A stretch of 8,490 nt of DNA from an uncultured Acidobacteriota bacterium (lineage in GTDB: Bacteria; Acidobacteriota; Thermoanaerobaculia; Gp7-AA8): positions 1 through 8,490 of the forward strand of contig CAMPKJ010000213.1 in the NCBI GenBank assembly GCA_946887105.1. Reading direction: 5' to 3'. Of the stretch, positions 1 to 5,795 are shown piece by piece; within the stretch, counting starts at the first letter, position 1, and every line of letters starts with the position of its first letter. Below the pieces are notes generated by a model. It was not told the origin of the DNA and made no database searches. It worked only from the letters and a program-made list of their open reading frames with translations. Made by a program: the position numbers and the translations under genes.

Positions 1-309
1 GACGTGACGAAGGAAGTGTTCGGCGAGGACGGCGGCCACGCCGGCTGGAACGAGACCGCGATGGTGCAGGCCGTCGATCGCACGCTCGTGCATCCCGAGC
101 GTTACAGCGACAAGCTCGCCACCGCGTATCCGGCTCCGAATACGTGGAGCGCGGTGCCGTTTCCGTCGTCCATCGGGCTCTATCAGCCGGGACAGGGATA
201 TCCGAAATTCGATCAGAAGAAAGCGGACGAATACTTCCGCAAGGTGAACGACAAGGTCTTCGCGCTGATCCGCGACACGATCGCGAAGTGGGACGAGGCC
301 GGACTTTGA
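1..309 (+). CDS. Creatininase-family protein, C-terminal part (5' end outside window)
   Basis: The reading frame is open from the first base and ends at the TGA at 307-309, so this is the last ~102 codons of a longer gene. Near its visible start is [10 protein letters not shown], which resembles the conserved H-A-G-x-x-E-T segment of the creatininase / creatinine amidohydrolase family. In that family this segment lies near the di-metal active site of a cytoplasmic amidohydrolase. The remainder ([20 protein letters not shown] and a lysine-rich C-terminal helix) looks like the family's variable C-terminal region. The metal ligands in the N-terminal half are outside the window, so activity cannot be judged. 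Family members act on cyclic amides or formamides; the substrate here is unknown. The next gene begins inside this stop codon, which suggests co-transcription. A GTG at position 4 is in frame but would cut into the domain, so it is not the start. Confidence 0.72.
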   Translation, partial: DVTKEVFGEDGGHAGWNETAMVQAVDRTLVHPERYSDKLATAYPAPNTWSAVPFPSSIGLYQPGQGYPKFDQKKADEYFRKVNDKVFALIRDTIAKWDEAGL

Positions 310-890
310 TCCGCCGCGTGTGCGTGTTCTGCGGCTCGAATCCCGGAAACGATCCGGCGTTCGTCGAAGCGGCGCAGGAGCTGGGGCGCCTCTTCGCGCG
401 CGAAGGGATTGCGCTGGTCTACGGCGGCGGCAGCGTGGGCCTCATGGGCAAGCTCGCCGATGCCGTGCTGGAATCGGGCGGGGAAGTGATTGGCGTGATT
501 CCGCATGCGCTGTGGGCGCGCGAGGTCGGACATCGCGGCCTCACCGATCTGCGCATCGTCGACACGATGCACGAGCGCAAGGCCATGATGGCCGATCTCG
601 CCGACGCCTTCGTCGCGCTGCCCGGCGGTCTCGGCACGCTCGAAGAGATCTTCGAGATCTGGACCTGGGCGCAGCTCGGCCTGCACCAGAAGCCGGTCGG
701 GTTTCTCGACGTGAACGGCTTCTACACGCCGCTCATGGACTTTCTCGACCGCGCCGTGCGCGCGCGTTTCGTGAGAGACGAACATCGCGCCATCGCCCTG
801 CTCGCGCGCGATCCGGAGGCGCTGTTGCGGCGGTTCGATTCCTGGCAGCCGCCGCGGGTGCAGAAATGGATCACGCGGGAGGAAACGTGA
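306..890 (+). CDS. LOG-family protein (cytokinin riboside 5'-monophosphate phosphoribohydrolase-like)
   Basis: A 194-residue protein, the usual size for the LOG / TIGR00730 family, with a Rossmann-like nucleotide-binding fold. Visible motifs in order: [10 protein letters not shown] (residues 5-14), [10 protein letters not shown] (39-48), the HERKAMM segment (89-95, with the family's conserved Arg) and the signature PGGLGTLEE (106-114). Characterised members hydrolyse the N-glycosidic bond of nucleoside 5'-monophosphates (AMP or cytokinin ribotides), releasing base and ribose 5-phosphate; they were formerly called lysine decarboxylase-like. I chose the TTG at 306 because the conserved [11 protein letters not shown] start follows directly and because TTG overlaps the upstream TGA, a pattern of translational coupling. 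Upstream in-frame ATG/GTG codons would add residues with no family resemblance. Whether it makes cytokinin or simply salvages nucleotides cannot be told from sequence. Confidence 0.9.
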   Translation: MIRRVCVFCGSNPGNDPAFVEAAQELGRLFAREGIALVYGGGSVGLMGKLADAVLESGGEVIGVIPHALWAREVGHRGLTDLRIVDTMHERKAMMADLADAFVALPGGLGTLEEIFEIWTWAQLGLHQKPVGFLDVNGFYTPLMDFLDRAVRARFVRDEHRAIALLARDPEALLRRFDSWQPPRVQKWITREET

Positions 891-937
891 TGCGCGGCAA
901 TGCCCCGGCGGGCGATTGCGTTTTCGTTCGCCGATGA
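890..937 (+). CDS. Possible 15-codon leader ORF upstream of the globin gene
   Basis: The ATG at 890 overlaps the LOG stop (TGATG) and is preceded at good distance by GGAGGAAA (880-886), the best Shine-Dalgarno in this part of the window. The frame encodes [15 protein letters not shown] and stops at a TGA (935-937) that overlaps the globin ATG as ATGA. The globin ATG has no recognisable Shine-Dalgarno of its own, so ribosomes ending this ORF could re-initiate there. The ORF spans a hairpin (897-919). It may be a real translational-coupling leader or a chance ORF behind a ribosome site that serves the globin less directly. No homology is recognisable in so short a peptide. Confidence 0.35.
   Translation: MRGNAPAGDCVFVRR
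897..924 (+). terminator. Terminator-like or attenuator-like hairpin before globin gene
   Basis: GCAATGCCC (897-905) pairs with GGGC-G-ATTGC (910-919), giving nine base pairs with a CGGC loop and one bulged G. GTTTTCGTT follows immediately. The T-run is short, so as an intrinsic terminator it would be leaky. It lies wholly inside the possible leader ORF, so a translating ribosome would disrupt it, as in an attenuator. Alternatively it is a weak terminator for the LOG gene, or only a local mRNA structure. Confidence 0.35.
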
Positions 938-1356
938 ACAAAGACATCGATTCGCGCCAGGACATCGACGCGCTCATGGTGCGGTTCTACGGCAAGGCGA
1001 TGACCGATCCGGTCATCGGTCATCTGTTCACGGACGTGGCGAAGCTCGATCTCGAGCATCATCTGCCGGTCATCGGCGATTTCTGGGAGAGCACGCTTTT
1101 CGGGACCGGCGTCTATAGCAGGCACGGCCGCAATCCGCTGCTCATTCATGCGGAGCTCGATCGCCAGGAGCGGTTGAGGCCCGAGCACTTCCAGCGCTGG
1201 CTGGCTCTCTTCCGGGAAACCGTGGACGAATCGTTCGCCGGCATGCGCGCCGAGTACGCCAAGCAGCGCGGTCACGCGATTGCCCAGCGGATGCAGCAGT
1301 ACCTCCTGACATCAGCGCGTCCGACCGCGAACGCTAGTGTGGTGTCTCGCAAATAG
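934..1356 (+). CDS. Group III truncated haemoglobin
   Basis: A 140-residue protein resembling group III (P-type) truncated haemoglobins, 2-on-2 alpha-helical cytoplasmic haem proteins linked in other bacteria to oxygen, nitric oxide or redox chemistry. Visible features are the N-terminal helix DIDALMVRFYGKAMTDPVIG (residues 10-29), GDFWESTLFG (48-57), and RNPLLIHAELD (66-76), in which His72 is the expected proximal haem ligand. The RPEHFQRWLALFRETVDESF segment (82-101) is typical of the group. The ATG at 934 gives a normal family N-terminus; an in-frame TTG at 916 would add only six residues. No Shine-Dalgarno precedes 934, and the start overlaps the stop of a short upstream ORF. The last codons, including the stop TAG, lie inside the left inverted repeat of a mobile-like element, so the tail after about residue 134 was probably replaced by insertion. 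The globin fold ends before this, so function is probably intact. Confidence 0.9.
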   Translation: MNKDIDSRQDIDALMVRFYGKAMTDPVIGHLFTDVAKLDLEHHLPVIGDFWESTLFGTGVYSRHGRNPLLIHAELDRQERLRPEHFQRWLALFRETVDESFAGMRAEYAKQRGHAIAQRMQQYLLTSARPTANASVVSRK

Positions 1357-1501
1357 CGATGCGTTCCTCGACGCGCTGAAGGCGCGCTTGCTTCGCTGCC
1401 GCTCCTCCACGATGACACCGCATCGCCTGCGTCGCGCCGGCTCGCCATCGAGCCTCCATCGCGCCGAATCACGCACAGCTATTTGCGAGACACCACACTA
1501 G
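1334..1501. mobile_element. MITE-like element, 168 bp, with perfect 24-bp terminal inverted repeats
   Basis: Bases 1334-1357 (beginning CTAGTGTGGTGTCTCG) are an exact reverse complement of 1478-1501. The 120-bp interior encodes no transposase and has no obvious gene. Both termini carry CTAG. Because CTAG is its own reverse complement, it could be the outer 4 bp of the repeat or a target-site duplication, in which case the true inverted repeat is 20 bp. IS5-group elements are known to duplicate YTAR-type 4-bp targets and IS630-type elements duplicate TA; either family could have mobilised this. The left end carries the stop codon of the globin gene and the right end carries the stop of the convergent lipoprotein gene. 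Alternatively the repeats could act as a large bidirectional terminator stem, but a 120-bp loop makes that less likely as the primary role. Confidence 0.65.
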
Positions 1502-2049
1502 TACGTGACCCTGTGGTAGTACTTGAACTTCACCCGCTGATTGTTCTGCATGATCGGGTAGAACTTCGCGCTCTTCAGCGCGTTCGTGTTCTGCGCTTCC
1601 AGCGCGGCTGAGCCGGTGGTGTTCGAGATCGTGCGCACCGTCACGACGTCACCATCCGAGTTCACGTCCGCTTCGAGATAGATCTCGCCGCGCGCGCTCG
1701 GAGCGGAGACGGGCATCGGCATGACCCGGAACTTCGGCTGCGGATTGTCTTCCGCCTGCTGCCTGCCTGCCGCGTCGGTGAGGTCGGCCGCGCGCGCCCA
1801 GCCGGAGCCGTCGCCGCTGCGCACTTCCACCCATTCGCCTTTGTCCGCGAGGACCGAGATCGACTCGCCGTTCTGGTAGGTCACGAGCACCGGCGCGCTG
1901 TCGTTCGGCTGCTCGCGCACTTGCAGGTCCGGCGCGCCGACGTAGCGGATGGCGATCGCCTCGCGTGTGTCGACGGGCGTCGTGTCGGTGACCGGCGTTT
2001 CCTGTTTGCAGGCGGCAGCGAGGAGGACCAGCAGCGCGAGGCGTTTCAT
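1498..2049 (-). CDS. Lipoprotein with SH3-like and TonB C-terminal-like domains
   Basis: A 183-residue protein with a short lipoprotein signal peptide, MKRLALLVLLAAAC, in which Cys14 is the expected lipidated residue. A low-complexity Thr/Pro/Asp linker follows. Residues ~32-92 resemble a bacterial SH3 domain (IRYVGAPDLQVREQPND, then GESISVLADKGEWVEVRSGDGSGWARAADL), commonly tied to peptidoglycan binding. Residues ~119-183 follow the TonB C-terminal pattern (GEIYLEADVNSDGDVVTVRTI, then ALKSAKFYPIMQNN). There is no TonB-type N-terminal membrane anchor or long periplasmic Pro-rich span, so it is not a canonical TonB. I chose the ATG at 2049 because it starts the signal peptide; longer in-frame extensions read through an oligomer-repeat region. 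No clear Shine-Dalgarno is visible. The stop TAG is supplied by the adjacent inverted-repeat element. The gene is divergent from the efflux operon. Its function is unknown; an envelope-associated structural role is inferred. Confidence 0.75.
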   Translation of the reverse strand: MKRLALLVLLAAACKQETPVTDTTPVDTREAIAIRYVGAPDLQVREQPNDSAPVLVTYQNGESISVLADKGEWVEVRSGDGSGWARAADLTDAAGRQQAEDNPQPKFRVMPMPVSAPSARGEIYLEADVNSDGDVVTVRTISNTTGSAALEAQNTNALKSAKFYPIMQNNQRVKFKYYHRVTY

Positions 2050-2064
2050 GCGCGGACGATAGCT

Positions 2065-2145
2065 GCAAAGTCGCAAAGTCTCAAAGTCGCAAAGTCTCCA
2101 AGGTGTTGCCGCCGAGGTCTTTACGACTTTGCGACTTTGTGACTT
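2065..2145. repeat. Oligomer-repeat hairpin, copy A
   Basis: The left arm (2065-2098) is four tandem 8-bp units alternating AAAGTCGC and AAAGTCTC. The right arm (2124-2145) is reverse-complement units (CGACTTTGCGACTTTGTGACTT). The best pairing is 2076-2096 with 2125-2145, with a single mismatch and a ~28-nt loop. It lies just upstream of the lipoprotein start (15 bp) and would be in that gene's 5' leader if transcription begins further right. It is markedly more AT-rich than the surrounding DNA. It shares its unit sequence with the hairpins at 4363-4448 and 8399-8490. Confidence 0.85.
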
Positions 2146-2150
2146 CCCAC

Positions 2151-2196
2151 CGGACATCTGTCCGCGGACATCTGTCTCGCGCCGCCTGTGCCGGAC
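2151..2196. promoter_or_regulatory. Putative enhancer (UAS) of TGTCC/GGACA palindromes for a sigma-54 activator
   Basis: The 12-bp sequence CGGACATCTGTC occurs twice (2151-2162 and 2165-2176). Between and around them half-sites GGACA and TGTCC alternate, and 2159-2170 (TGTCCGCGGACA) is a perfect palindrome. A further related inverted pair, TGTGCCGGACA, is at 2185-2195. The cluster ends ~35 bp before the sigma-54 promoter and lies at about -104 to -60 relative to the expected transcription start. That is a typical placement for binding sites of NtrC-type activators, one of which is encoded at the end of the same operon. The site could also serve the divergent lipoprotein gene. Binding by that regulator is inferred. 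Confidence 0.6.
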
Positions 2197-2229
2197 ACGC
2201 TAAACAACTGAAAATGCAGGGGCGTGCGG

Positions 2230-2245
2230 TGGCATCGGCGTTGCG
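2230..2245 (+). promoter_or_regulatory. Sigma-54 (-24/-12) promoter of the efflux operon
   Basis: TGGCATCGGCGTTGCG matches the sigma-54 consensus TGGCAC-N5-TTGCW at most positions. It keeps the invariant GG (2231-2232) and GC (2243-2244) with exactly 10 bases between. Transcription would begin near 2256, giving a ~25-nt leader to the ATG at 2281. It is supported by the upstream palindrome cluster and by a sigma-54-activator gene in the operon it would drive. The chance that GG-N10-GC occurs randomly in GC-rich DNA is not negligible; the match of flanking bases and the context raise confidence. Confidence 0.6.
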
Positions 2246-2280
2246 CTGGTGCGGCATCGATGATTCTCGACAGCTCTTCC

Positions 2281-3525
2281 ATGGACCGCCCGGTCGCGGT
2301 GCAGCGCAATCCGCGCAGGATTGCGGCCGTTGCCGGCGGTCTCGTGCTCCTCGCCATCAGCCTGATGGCGTTCCCCTCGATCCGGCGATGGGCGCGTGCC
2401 GATCGCGCCGTGGACGCGAAGACGTTGCGCTTCGCGACCGTGACGCGCGGCGATCTGCTGCGCGATCTGAGCGTGCAGGCGCGCGTGGTCGCGTCGCTGT
2501 CGCCGACGCTCTTCAGCGCCGGACAGGGCATCGTCACGTTGCGCACGCGCGCCGGCGCGCAGGTGAAGCAGGGCGACGTGCTGGCCGTGATCGACTCGAA
2601 GGAGCTGCTGGCCGCGCTCGATCAGGCGCAGTCGCAACTGCTCTCGGGACGCGCGGAGCTCGACCGCCAGCGCATCGTCACACGCCAGTCGCAGTTGCGC
2701 GCGCAGCAACAGGTGGAACTGCTCACGCTGCGCCTGGCAGCGGCGAAACGGCAGCTCGAGCGCGTCGAGCGCACGTTCCAGGAAGGTCTCAGCAACCGCG
2801 CCGACTACGAAACCGCGCAGGACAACGTGCGCATCGCGGCGATGGAGCTCGAACAAGCCAGGAGTGAGCTGTCCCTCTCCCGCGAGACCCTCGGATTCGA
2901 AGTGGCCACGCGCGAGCAGCAGGTGCGGCGCCAGGAATCGGTTGCGGGCGAACTGCAGAAGCGCGTCGACGACCTCACCATCCGCGCGCCGTTCGACGGC
3001 ATGGTGGCCACGGTCGCGGTGCAGGATCGCGATGCGGTCGCGCCGAATCAGCCCGTCCTGACCGTCGTCAATCTCGATTCGCTGGAGCTCGAGATCGGAT
3101 TGCCGGAGGAGTACACGACCGAGACCACCATCGGCACGCCGGCGTCGATTCTCTTTCTGGGACGCGAGTATCCGGGACGCGTGACCGCGATCTCGCCGGA
3201 AGTGATCGACAACCAGGTCGTGGCCACGGTGGCGTTCGACGGCGAAAAGCCGCAGGGCCTGAAGCAGAACCAGCGCCTGACCACGCGGTTGACGTTCGAG
3301 TCGAAACGAAACGTCGTGAAAGTCGCGCGCGGTCCGTTCCTCGAGGCGGAGAGCAGCCGCGCCGCGTACGTCGTCGACGGACAACTGGCCACGCGCCGCG
3401 AAATCGAAGTCGGCGCGAGCAGCGTCAGCGAAATCGAGATCGTGCGCGGGCTCGAAGAAGGTGAATCGATCGTCCTCTCGGATACCAGCTCGTTCAATGA
3501 CGCAAAGACCGTGATGTTGCGATGA
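2281..3525 (+). CDS. Efflux periplasmic adaptor (HlyD/MacA-type membrane fusion protein)
   Basis: A 414-residue protein with an N-terminal membrane anchor (residues ~12-32, RIAAVAGGLVLLAISLMAF). It has a split lipoyl/barrel-sandwich domain: first half ~70-105 (GQGIVTLRTRAGAQVKQGDV), second half ~233-262 (LTIRAPFDGMVATV). Between these lies a long Gln/Arg/Leu-rich alpha-helical coiled-coil hairpin (~108-230). Beta-barrel and membrane-proximal segments complete it, including GLKQNQRLTTRLTFE (326-340). Such proteins link an inner-membrane ABC transporter to an outer-membrane channel or carry the substrate across the periplasm. The first gene of the operon, it precedes the ATPase by a 97-bp gap containing a hairpin. 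I chose the ATG at 2281 because an earlier in-frame ATG at 2260 would leave almost no leader after the expected sigma-54 start, and 2281 gives a normal anchor. No strong Shine-Dalgarno is visible at either. No outer-membrane channel gene is in the window. Confidence 0.88.
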   Translation: MDRPVAVQRNPRRIAAVAGGLVLLAISLMAFPSIRRWARADRAVDAKTLRFATVTRGDLLRDLSVQARVVASLSPTLFSAGQGIVTLRTRAGAQVKQGDVLAVIDSKELLAALDQAQSQLLSGRAELDRQRIVTRQSQLRAQQQVELLTLRLAAAKRQLERVERTFQEGLSNRADYETAQDNVRIAAMELEQARSELSLSRETLGFEVATREQQVRRQESVAGELQKRVDDLTIRAPFDGMVATVAVQDRDAVAPNQPVLTVVNLDSLELEIGLPEEYTTETTIGTPASILFLGREYPGRVTAISPEVIDNQVVATVAFDGEKPQGLKQNQRLTTRLTFESKRNVVKVARGPFLEAESSRAAYVVDGQLATRREIEVGASSVSEIEIVRGLEEGESIVLSDTSSFNDAKTVMLR

Positions 3526-3530
3526 CAGGC

Positions 3531-3606
3531 GGTTCCTCGGGTGCCTCGGTTCCTCGGAGTTCCTCGGAGGAGGCAGCACCCGAGGAACCCGAGGAACCCG
3601 AGGAAC
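3531..3606. repeat. Oligomer-repeat hairpin, copy B (9-bp units, different sequence)
   Basis: The left arm (3531-3568) holds tandem GGTTCCTCG-type units with drift (GGTTCCTCG, GGTGCCTCG, GGTTCCTCG, GAGTTCCTCG). The right arm (3577-3606) holds three reverse-complement units of CGAGGAACC. They can pair as a long GC-rich stem with a short loop (about 3569-3576). It begins five bases after the adaptor stop codon and ends just before the Shine-Dalgarno of the ATPase gene (AAGGAG, 3610-3615). The architecture matches copies A, C and D but the unit is unrelated in sequence. Confidence 0.85.
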
Positions 3607-3622
3607 GACAAGGAGAAACTGC

Positions 3623-4354
3623 ATGCTCCAGATGAGCCACATCAAAAAGATCTACCGCACCGAATCGATCGAGACGCACGCGCTTGAAGACCTCTCGCTC
3701 AGCGTCACCGCCGGCGAGTTCGTCTCGGTGACCGGTCCCTCGGGATCGGGCAAGACCACGTTCCTGAACGTGGCCGGCCTGCTCGATACGTTCGACTCCG
3801 GCACGTACCTGCTCGACGGCAAGGACGTGAGCCGGTTGTCGGATCGCGAGATGTCGCAGATCCGCAATCGCACGATCGGATTCATCTTCCAGTCGTTCAA
3901 TCTGATCCCCGACCTGAACGTCTTCGACAACGTCGACGTGCCGCTGCGCTATCGCGGCATGCCGGCCGCCGAGCGCAAACAACGCATCGAGCGCGCCGTG
4001 GAGATGGTCGGACTGTCGGCCCGGCTGCGCCATCTGCCGTCGCAGCTGTCTGGCGGTCAGCAGCAGCGCGTGGCCATCGCACGCGTGCTGGCGGGCGATC
4101 CGAAACTGATCCTCGCCGACGAGCCGACCGGAAACCTCGACTCGGTGATGACGCGCGAGATCATGGATCTGCTGGAAAGGATCAACGGCGACGGCACGAC
4201 CATCGTCATGGTCACGCACAGCCCCGAATGCGCCGAGCGCGCGCACCGCCAGCTGCACGTGTTCGACGGCCGCGTGGTCGACCTCGAGCGCCCCCGGGTC
4301 ACGCTCACCCGTTCGGCCGAGACGAGCGCGGGAATCGCGGCGTCGCTGCGCTGA
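3623..4354 (+). CDS. ABC transporter ATP-binding protein, MacB/LolD type
   Basis: A 243-residue nucleotide-binding domain with every expected motif. Walker A is GPSGSGKT (38-45) and the Q-loop is FIFQSFNLIP (Gln90). The signature is LSGGQQQRV (142-150), Walker B is LILADEPTGNLD (162-173), and the H-loop is His199 (VMVTHSPECAERAH). The DEPTGNLDS motif and the length are typical of the MacB/LolD/FtsE group, which powers mechanotransmission by FtsX-like permeases instead of classical transport through the membrane. A good Shine-Dalgarno (AAGGAG, 3610-3615) sits 7 bp ahead of the ATG. It would form a homodimer under the two permeases encoded next. The last ~17 residues (RVTLTRSAETSAGIAASLR) are an extension of no known function. 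Confidence 0.95.
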   Translation: MLQMSHIKKIYRTESIETHALEDLSLSVTAGEFVSVTGPSGSGKTTFLNVAGLLDTFDSGTYLLDGKDVSRLSDREMSQIRNRTIGFIFQSFNLIPDLNVFDNVDVPLRYRGMPAAERKQRIERAVEMVGLSARLRHLPSQLSGGQQQRVAIARVLAGDPKLILADEPTGNLDSVMTREIMDLLERINGDGTTIVMVTHSPECAERAHRQLHVFDGRVVDLERPRVTLTRSAETSAGIAASLR

Positions 4355-4362
4355 CGCGCACG

Positions 4363-4448
4363 AAGTCGCAAAGTCTCAAAGTCGCAAAGTCTCAAAGAAA
4401 GTAGCGCGCCGCTCCTTTGAGACTTTGAGACTTTGCGACTTTGCGACT
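4363..4448. repeat. Oligomer-repeat hairpin, copy C
   Basis: The left arm (4363-4397) is alternating AAAGTCGC and AAAGTCTC 8-bp units. The right arm (4415-4448) is their reverse complement. Aligned end to end, 32 of 34 positions pair, with mismatches only where G/T phases of the units differ, and a 17-nt loop (4398-4414). It begins eight bases after the ATPase stop codon and ends six bases before the Shine-Dalgarno-like TGGAGA of the first permease gene. It has the same unit family as copies A and D and is AT-richer than neighbouring genes. Confidence 0.9.
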
Positions 4449-4469
4449 CAGAACTGGAGAACTACGAGA

Positions 4470-5783
4470 ATGCTCACCTACCACCTGAAAATCGCCATCG
4501 CCAGCCTGCGGCGCAATCCGATCCTGACCGGCCTGCTCATCGCCGCCATCGCACTCGGCATCTGCGTGTCGACTTCGTTCGTCACGCTGCGGCATCTCTT
4601 CACCAAAGATCCGCTGCCGGGGAAGAGCGATCAGGTCTTCTACGTGCAGCTCGACAGCTGGAGTCCGAACGAGCCGTACCGCGAGGACGATCCGGAACTG
4701 CTTCCGGACCAGGTCACGTATCGCGACGCGCGCGGGTTGCGCAACTCGACCATCCCGGCCCGCCAGACCGCGACGTACATCACCCGCTACTTCGTGCATC
4801 CCGATCCGAAGATGGCCCGTCCGTTCCAGGCCGACGTGCGCCTGGCGTTCTCCGACTTCTTCGACATCTTCAACATCCCGTTCCGCTATGGCGGTCCGTG
4901 GACGAAAGAGGCCGACGCGAAGCCGGAGGCGGTGGTGGTGATCGATCACGACACGAACGAGAAGCTCTTCCGCGGCGAGAACAGCGTGGGCCGCAGCGTG
5001 CGCATCGACGAGCGCAACTTCCGGGTGGTGGGCGTGCTCGCGCCGTACCGTCCGGCCATGCGCTGGTGGGAGCTGAACCGCAATCCGACCGGTCCGCCGG
5101 AGCCGGTTTACATCCCGTTCAATTTCACCGAGCCGATGACCATCTGGACGAATGGCAACACGTCCGGCTGGAAGTCGCGCGGCGGCGACACGCATCAGCA
5201 CTTCCTCAACTCGGAGACGATCTGGATCCAGTACTGGGTCGAGCTGCCGGACCAGGCCGCGCAGGCGAAGTATCGCGACTGGCTTGACGGGTACATCCGC
5301 GAGCAGAAGAAGCTCGGCCGCTTCCCACGTCCGGTGAAGTACAGCCTGACCACCATCCCCGGCGTGATCGAGCGGAGCAAGTTCGTGCCGGACGCGCTGC
5401 GCACCATGAGCATCGTGTCGCTGCTCTTCCTCGCGGTCTGTTCGGTGAACCTGATCGGCATCCTGCTCGGCAAGTTCCTGGCGCGCATTCCGGAAGTCTC
5501 CGTGCGGCGCGCGCTCGGCGCGAGCCGGTGGGATGTGTTCTGGCAGCACGTGGTCGAGTGCGAGCTGATCGGCCTGGCCGGCGGCGCGCTCGGGATCCTG
5601 TTGTCGCTCGGCCTCATCGAAGCGCTGTCGAAGTTCCTGCCCAACGGAGAAGCGCTGCGCCTCGACGGCGAAATGCTGCTGCTGGCTGGATTCCTCTCGC
5701 TCGTCGCCGGCGCGGTGGCCGGCGTTTATCCGGCATGGCGCGTCTGCTCCGTACCGCCCGCGATGCAGCTCAAGGTTCAGTAG
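4470..5783 (+). CDS. ABC transporter permease, MacB/FtsX type (first of pair)
   Basis: A 437-residue inner-membrane protein with MacB topology. TM1 (~residues 17-38, ILTGLLIAAIALGICVSTSF) is followed by a large periplasmic core domain (~40-305, MacB_PCD-like) and a C-terminal FtsX domain of three helices (~313-335, ~365-385, ~402-424). The conserved RRALGASRWDVFWQHVVECE loop after TM2 is the cytoplasmic coupling segment that contacts the ATPase. I chose the ATG at 4470 because TGGAGA (4455-4460) lies upstream and the preceding in-frame codons read through the hairpin repeat. Next to it at 12 bp is a second, different permease, so the complex is probably a heterodimer; MacB itself is a fused ATPase-permease homodimer. 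Substrate is unknown: the family exports macrolides, peptides, siderophores or lipoprotein-like cargo. Confidence 0.92.
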   Translation: MLTYHLKIAIASLRRNPILTGLLIAAIALGICVSTSFVTLRHLFTKDPLPGKSDQVFYVQLDSWSPNEPYREDDPELLPDQVTYRDARGLRNSTIPARQTATYITRYFVHPDPKMARPFQADVRLAFSDFFDIFNIPFRYGGPWTKEADAKPEAVVVIDHDTNEKLFRGENSVGRSVRIDERNFRVVGVLAPYRPAMRWWELNRNPTGPPEPVYIPFNFTEPMTIWTNGNTSGWKSRGGDTHQHFLNSETIWIQYWVELPDQAAQAKYRDWLDGYIREQKKLGRFPRPVKYSLTTIPGVIERSKFVPDALRTMSIVSLLFLAVCSVNLIGILLGKFLARIPEVSVRRALGASRWDVFWQHVVECELIGLAGGALGILLSLGLIEALSKFLPNGEALRLDGEMLLLAGFLSLVAGAVAGVYPAWRVCSVPPAMQLKVQ

Positions 5784-5795
5784 GGGAGATCGATC

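Noticed and set aside
916..936. TTG at 916 as the true globin start
   Set aside because: It would add only MRFRSP, has no clear Shine-Dalgarno, and the ATG at 934 gives the normal family N-terminus.
1358..1477. Remnant of a transposase or a small protein gene within the inverted-repeat element
   Set aside because: Frames are open on both strands but short, with no start with a ribosome site and no recognisable motif; composition explains the openness.
2200..3645. A 481-codon open frame on the minus strand opposite the adaptor gene
   Set aside because: It reads across the hairpin repeat and the sigma-54 promoter region and has the skewed Arg/His/Asp composition of an antisense shadow.
4363..4448. 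CRISPR-like array
   Set aside because: The units are contiguous 8-bp repeats with no unique spacers, are arranged as two opposed arms, and have no cas genes nearby.
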